From positions 1-8,501 of the forward strand of contig WAJY01000282.1 of the NCBI GenBank assembly GCA_015523645.1: a DNA stretch of 8,501 nucleotides. Direction: 5' to 3'. A model generated the notes under the pieces. It saw only the letters and a list, made by a program, of their open reading frames with translations, had not been told where the DNA came from and searched no databases. This DNA comes from Geoglobus sp. (GTDB taxonomy: Archaea > Halobacteriota > Archaeoglobi > Archaeoglobales > Archaeoglobaceae). A program made the position numbers and the translations under genes. This document shows positions 5,991 to 8,501 of this stretch, one piece after another; the stretch's first letter is position 1, and each line of letters opens with the position of its first letter.

Positions 5991-6793
5991 TGAATGCATG
6001 CATGAATTCAAGAGATAGAGCAATGATATCTTTTATCTATGAATCTGGAGCAAGGATAGGTGAAGTAAGGAGTATGAGGGTAAAAGATGTATCTTTCGAT
6101 GAATATGGAGCGATAGTCTGGCTACCGGAATCTAAAACTCAGAAAAGGAAGCTGAGAATTGTTTATTCAGCAAGGTATCTTTCAGAATGGCTCTCCGACC
6201 ATCCACTGAAGGATGAAGCAGATGCTCCCCTCTGGATAAAACTCACGGGAAGGAATGCTATGAAAGCCATGGAATACGCTGATATCAGAGTTCAGATAAA
6301 AAAGATTGCAAAAAGAGCTGGAATAAAGAAGAGGATTTATCCTCACCTCTTCAGGCATACAAGGGCGACAAGACTGCTTTCAAGAGTTCCTGAGGCAATA
6401 GGGGCCAAATACATGGGCTGGGTTAATGGAAGCAAAATGGTTGGCGTCTATGTGCATCTGGCAAGCGAGGATGTTGATGAGGCCATTTTAAGAATGCATG
6501 GGATAAAGACGAACGGTAATGGAAAGGATCTGGAAGTCAAGCAGTGTCCCCGCAGTCTGATAGTTAATCCAGCAGCATCCAGATTCTGTTCAAGGTGTGG
6601 CTTACCATTAACGGAGGAAGCAATACAGGAAGTCGAGGAATGGGAAAGGAGAAAAGCTGAAGCGTTCGATAAGTTAACAAACCCTCAATTCATAAAAATC
6701 TTCATGGGAATGCAGAGGGAGATTGAAATGCTCAAGGCTGAGATTGAAAGGATAAGGGGTGAAAGTAAAGTGAGAGGGGTGGAAGTTGAATGA
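5987..6793 (+). CDS. Tyrosine recombinase, catalytic part with C-terminal zinc-ribbon-like tail (split gene)
   Basis: This 268-aa product is the catalytic half of a tyrosine recombinase. The conserved residues are visible: Arg23 (SGARIGEVRSM), Lys50 in SKTQKRK, His120 and Arg123 (PHLFRHTRATRLL), Trp145 in the GH/GW position and nucleophile Tyr155 (VYVHL). A C-terminal ribbon common in archaeal integrases follows: C187-P-R-S190, then C201-S-R-C204-G. Ser190 replaces the fourth zinc ligand. A charged helix (about 240-258) may form a coiled coil. The start ATG overlaps the stop of the N-terminal part (ATGA, 5987-5990), and AGGAGG at 5971-5976 lies 10 nt upstream, so independent translation is possible. 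Its own stop overlaps the initiator gene start, again as ATGA. The role is site-specific integration, excision or dimer resolution; the mobile-element reading is inferred. Confidence 0.85.
   Translation: MMNACMNSRDRAMISFIYESGARIGEVRSMRVKDVSFDEYGAIVWLPESKTQKRKLRIVYSARYLSEWLSDHPLKDEADAPLWIKLTGRNAMKAMEYADIRVQIKKIAKRAGIKKRIYPHLFRHTRATRLLSRVPEAIGAKYMGWVNGSKMVGVYVHLASEDVDEAILRMHGIKTNGNGKDLEVKQCPRSLIVNPAASRFCSRCGLPLTEEAIQEVEEWERRKAEAFDKLTNPQFIKIFMGMQREIEMLKAEIERIRGESKVRGVEVE
6776..6782 (+). promoter_or_regulatory. Shine-Dalgarno site for the Orc1/Cdc6-like gene
   Basis: GGGGTGG inside the end of the recombinase gene lies 7 nt before the ATG at 6790. With the ATGA stop/start overlap it indicates coupled translation of recombinase and initiator. 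Confidence 0.55.
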
Positions 6794-7200
6794 AGTACTT
6801 GCGATGGGATGAAACCCTCTTCAAGGACGAAACAGTATTTGATCCAGACTATCTGCCCGATGCTTTGCTTCACAGAGATAAGCAGTTAACAGCTTTGGCA
6901 GCAAATCTAAGATCAGCCTTAAGAAATGCAGCTCCAATCCACACCCTTCTTTTCGGCCCTCCTGCAACCGGCAAGACTTCGGCGATGAGGACTATTCTGA
7001 ATGAAATAAGCGATTACGCTTACACATCCTACATTCGTTGCCCCCCTCGCAAGAACAGCCTACAAGGTTATGGCCAGGATATTCGAGTGTGTTTGCAGAC
7101 ATCAGCCTCCGCAAACAGGCATATCGATAACAAGGCTCTACGATTCGATATGCCAGAAGCTTGCCGACGATGGAAGAGCTTTAATCGTTGCTTTGGATGA
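6790..7200 (+). CDS. cdc6: Orc1/Cdc6-family ATPase, N-terminal part (frameshifted)
   Basis: The first about 85 residues are the start of an archaeal Orc1/Cdc6 AAA+ initiator. A short N-terminal segment and an LPDALLHRDKQL box lead into the Walker A motif LLFGPPATGKTSAM (53-66) and the strand TSYIRC ending at Cys84. After that the protein stops looking like the family. The expected continuation (LARTAYKVMARIF) is read in the +1 frame from about 7046 on. The junction is a run of six C (7041-7046); five C would restore one 361-aa protein. The tail up to 7200 in this frame is therefore probably meaningless. The gene is ATGA-coupled to the recombinase. In Archaea Orc1/Cdc6 proteins bind origins and load MCM; an element-linked copy may serve its own replicon. 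Confidence 0.75.
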   Translation: MKYLRWDETLFKDETVFDPDYLPDALLHRDKQLTALAANLRSALRNAAPIHTLLFGPPATGKTSAMRTILNEISDYAYTSYIRCPPRKNSLQGYGQDIRVCLQTSASANRHIDNKALRFDMPEACRRWKSFNRCFG

Positions 7201-7876
7201 CTTCAACTTCCTAGATGACGATGCAGCCAACGACATCCTCTATACACTGCTGAAGGCTCATGAAGAGTATGCCGTTAAGATCGGCATCGTTGCAGCTACA
7301 ACTGAAAGAGTCATGCTTGACACGAAGACCGGATCCATCTTCCATCCCGATGAGATCTACTTTCCTCTTTACGATGAGGATGAGGTCAGGAACATCCTGA
7401 GGCAGAGGGTAAGGACTGGATTCTACGAAGGAGCCATTACGGATGAGGCTTTTGAAAGGATCGTTGAGTTAACAACCAAAGCATGTGACTTACGATTCGG
7501 CATTTACCTGCTGAGAATGTCAGGAATTGAGGCTGAAAGGAGAGCAAGCAGAAAAGTTGAGATTGAGGATGCTGAGAGAGAGTACGAGGGAGGAGCAAAG
7601 GTATTCCTTGCCAAAAGCATCTCTGCCTTGAATTCTGATGAAAGGGAAACGCTGAAGATCATTTACTCGATAAAGGGCGATGTAAACTCAGGAGACGTTT
7701 ACAAAATTCTAAAAGCTGAAGTGGGAATGAGCTACACCCGCTTCTACGAAATCATCAACAAGCTCGAAAGGCTCAGGCTGATTGACGTTTCAATGGGCAG
7801 GAAAGGTAGGGGGAGGACGAGGTACATAATAAAGAAGTATAGCACTGATGTTATGATGCTTGCTCTGGAGTTGTAA
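7070..7876 (+). CDS. cdc6: Orc1/Cdc6-family ATPase, C-terminal part (frameshifted)
   Basis: This frame carries the rest of the initiator, and the homology starts upstream of the ATG at 7070, so that ATG is probably internal rather than a real start. Visible parts (numbered from 7070) are the HQPPQTG segment, Walker B LIVALDDFNF (38-46, Asp-Asp rather than Asp-Glu), and a sensor-1 strand GIVAATTE (72-79) without the usual Asn. Further on are the sensor-2 helix DLRFGIYLLR (140-149, Arg142) and a C-terminal winged helix (about 186-255) with GMSYTRFYEIINKLE, the typical origin-binding domain. DD in Walker B also occurs in some archaeal Orc paralogs, as I recall. Without Walker A this piece alone cannot bind ATP. 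Its 3' end overlaps the convergent transglycosylase gene by 26 bp. Confidence 0.82.
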   Translation: MARIFECVCRHQPPQTGISITRLYDSICQKLADDGRALIVALDDFNFLDDDAANDILYTLLKAHEEYAVKIGIVAATTERVMLDTKTGSIFHPDEIYFPLYDEDEVRNILRQRVRTGFYEGAITDEAFERIVELTTKACDLRFGIYLLRMSGIEAERRASRKVEIEDAEREYEGGAKVFLAKSISALNSDERETLKIIYSIKGDVNSGDVYKILKAEVGMSYTRFYEIINKLERLRLIDVSMGRKGRGRTRYIIKKYSTDVMMLALEL

Positions 7877-8501
7877 AATTCATAACCAACTTATAGTACT
7901 TAGTTCTTCTTAATCTTTTTTCTATAAATTTAATTATATTATTTTTAATTAAAGCTCTATGAAACATTTTTTCCTCCTCTTTAAAGATGAATGCGTTGTG
8001 TATAGCCCTATTATAAAAAGTACTATGTTTAGAATTATCTAATGCATTTTTTCTCTCGCTTAGTGATTTGTTAATACAAACTGGACATTCACATTTCTCG
8101 AGCAAATGATCTTCTTTAAGTTGTTTTCTACCATTTTTGGGAGAGATAAATCTATCACCAACACCAGGAAGTTGAATTGCACCATAAGCTGCTTTCATCC
8201 TCCAGCTCATGGAATCAACAGAATCTACACCCAAACTGAACATTAAATGCATTGTTGCAACACTACCAACTCCGAAAACATGTAAGAAGGCATCAGAAAA
8301 ATCTTTTCTAATAACTGAAATTGCATCTATCATAAATTTAATTGTATTCATTCCATTTAGTTCTGAGATATTGGAAGTTTTCATATATCTGACTATGGAC
8401 ACCAAGCTACCTACACCCACAACTTTAGGGTCGGTGATATCCTTTAATTCATCACAAGCTCTTTTTATCTCTTCCAATGTATACCCATGAACAACAGGCA
8501 T
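7851..8501 (-). CDS. TGT-superfamily transglycosylase, DpdA-like (5' end outside window, partial)
   Basis: The visible 216 residues are the C-terminal part of a tRNA-guanine transglycosylase-type TIM barrel. PVVHGYT at the left edge matches the internal PVVQG strand of TGTs, so the ATG at 8501 is not the true start. Further motifs are LHVFGVGS (73-80), the nucleophile region GVDSVDSMSW (91-100, Asp96 aligning with the TGT nucleophile), and a zinc site C137-E-C139-P-V-C142 with His168 (RAIHNAF). Only 48 residues follow the zinc His, so the PUA-bearing C-terminal domains of archaeal TgtA are missing. The shape and the DSxDSxxW pattern suggest DpdA, which inserts 7-deazaguanines into DNA, rather than tRNA-modifying TgtA; this is inference. 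The gene is visibly more AT-rich than its neighbours, consistent with recent transfer. It converges on, and overlaps, the Orc1/Cdc6-like gene by 26 bp. Confidence 0.72.
   Translation of the reverse strand: MPVVHGYTLEEIKRACDELKDITDPKVVGVGSLVSIVRYMKTSNISELNGMNTIKFMIDAISVIRKDFSDAFLHVFGVGSVATMHLMFSLGVDSVDSMSWRMKAAYGAIQLPGVGDRFISPKNGRKQLKEDHLLEKCECPVCINKSLSERKNALDNSKHSTFYNRAIHNAFIFKEEEKMFHRALIKNNIIKFIEKRLRRTKYYKLVMNFTTPEQAS
7907..7923 (+). terminator. T-rich tract downstream of the Orc1/Cdc6-like gene
   Basis: About 30 nt after the stop at 7876 the plus strand has a pyrimidine-rich stretch with six T in a row (7916-7921), the kind of tract that ends transcripts in Archaea. It lies inside the convergent gene, and this AT-rich gene has other T runs, so the call is weak. 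Confidence 0.25.

Noticed and set aside
5994..6003. ATGCATGCAT palindrome just after the recombinase frame change, as a recoding stimulator
   Set aside because: It is a short tetranucleotide repeat inside coding sequence with no usable loop for a stable hairpin.

Overview
The window looks like chromosomal DNA of a hyperthermophilic or anaerobic euryarchaeon, most likely of the Archaeoglobales type. This is an inference from several signs. There is an Orc1/Cdc6-type initiator, GGAGGTG-type Shine-Dalgarno sites, ATGA-coupled starts, an HdrD/GlcF-like iron-sulfur protein with its FAD oxidase partner, and tandem acyl-CoA dehydrogenases. No rRNA, no convincing complete tRNA, no IS element and no CRISPR array are visible.

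Left half (1-5100), metabolic block. On the + strand, the end of a GlcD/D-lactate-dehydrogenase-like FAD oxidase (2-199) overlaps an HdrD/GlcF-like Fe-S protein (192-1427). On the - strand, in transcription order, come a possible 19-codon leader ORF (5096-5037), a metallo-beta-lactamase-fold hydrolase related to AHL lactonases (5043-4225), and two paralogous acyl-CoA dehydrogenases (4096-2756 and 2677-1409). The + strand pair and the - strand group converge and overlap by 19 bp. A plausible reading is oxidation of an acyl-CoA or hydroxy-acid with electrons passed to flavin and Fe-S carriers. Both dehydrogenases lack Glu at the two usual catalytic-base positions, so the substrate and even the reaction are uncertain.

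Middle (5100-5580), about 480 bp without a convincing gene. It contains five copies of the hexamer AGACTT/AAGTCT in both orientations within 150 bp. It also has a GC-rich, hairpin-forming patch with a tRNA T-arm-like segment. Both lie directly in front of the recombinase gene.

Right half (5580-8501), a mobile-element-like block. A tyrosine recombinase is split into a core-binding piece and a catalytic piece by a -1 frame change at an A5 run. It is ATGA-coupled to an Orc1/Cdc6-family gene, itself split by a +1 frame change at a C6 run between Walker A and Walker B. Convergent to it, overlapping by 26 bp and clearly more AT-rich, is the 3' part of a TGT-superfamily transglycosylase gene. It resembles DpdA, the 7-deazaguanine DNA-modification enzyme, more than a full archaeal TgtA, because there is no room for the C-terminal PUA domains. 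Recombinase, initiator and a possible DNA-modification transglycosylase suggest an integrated replicon or its remnant. The two homopolymer frameshifts could be real decay, recoding or sequencing errors.
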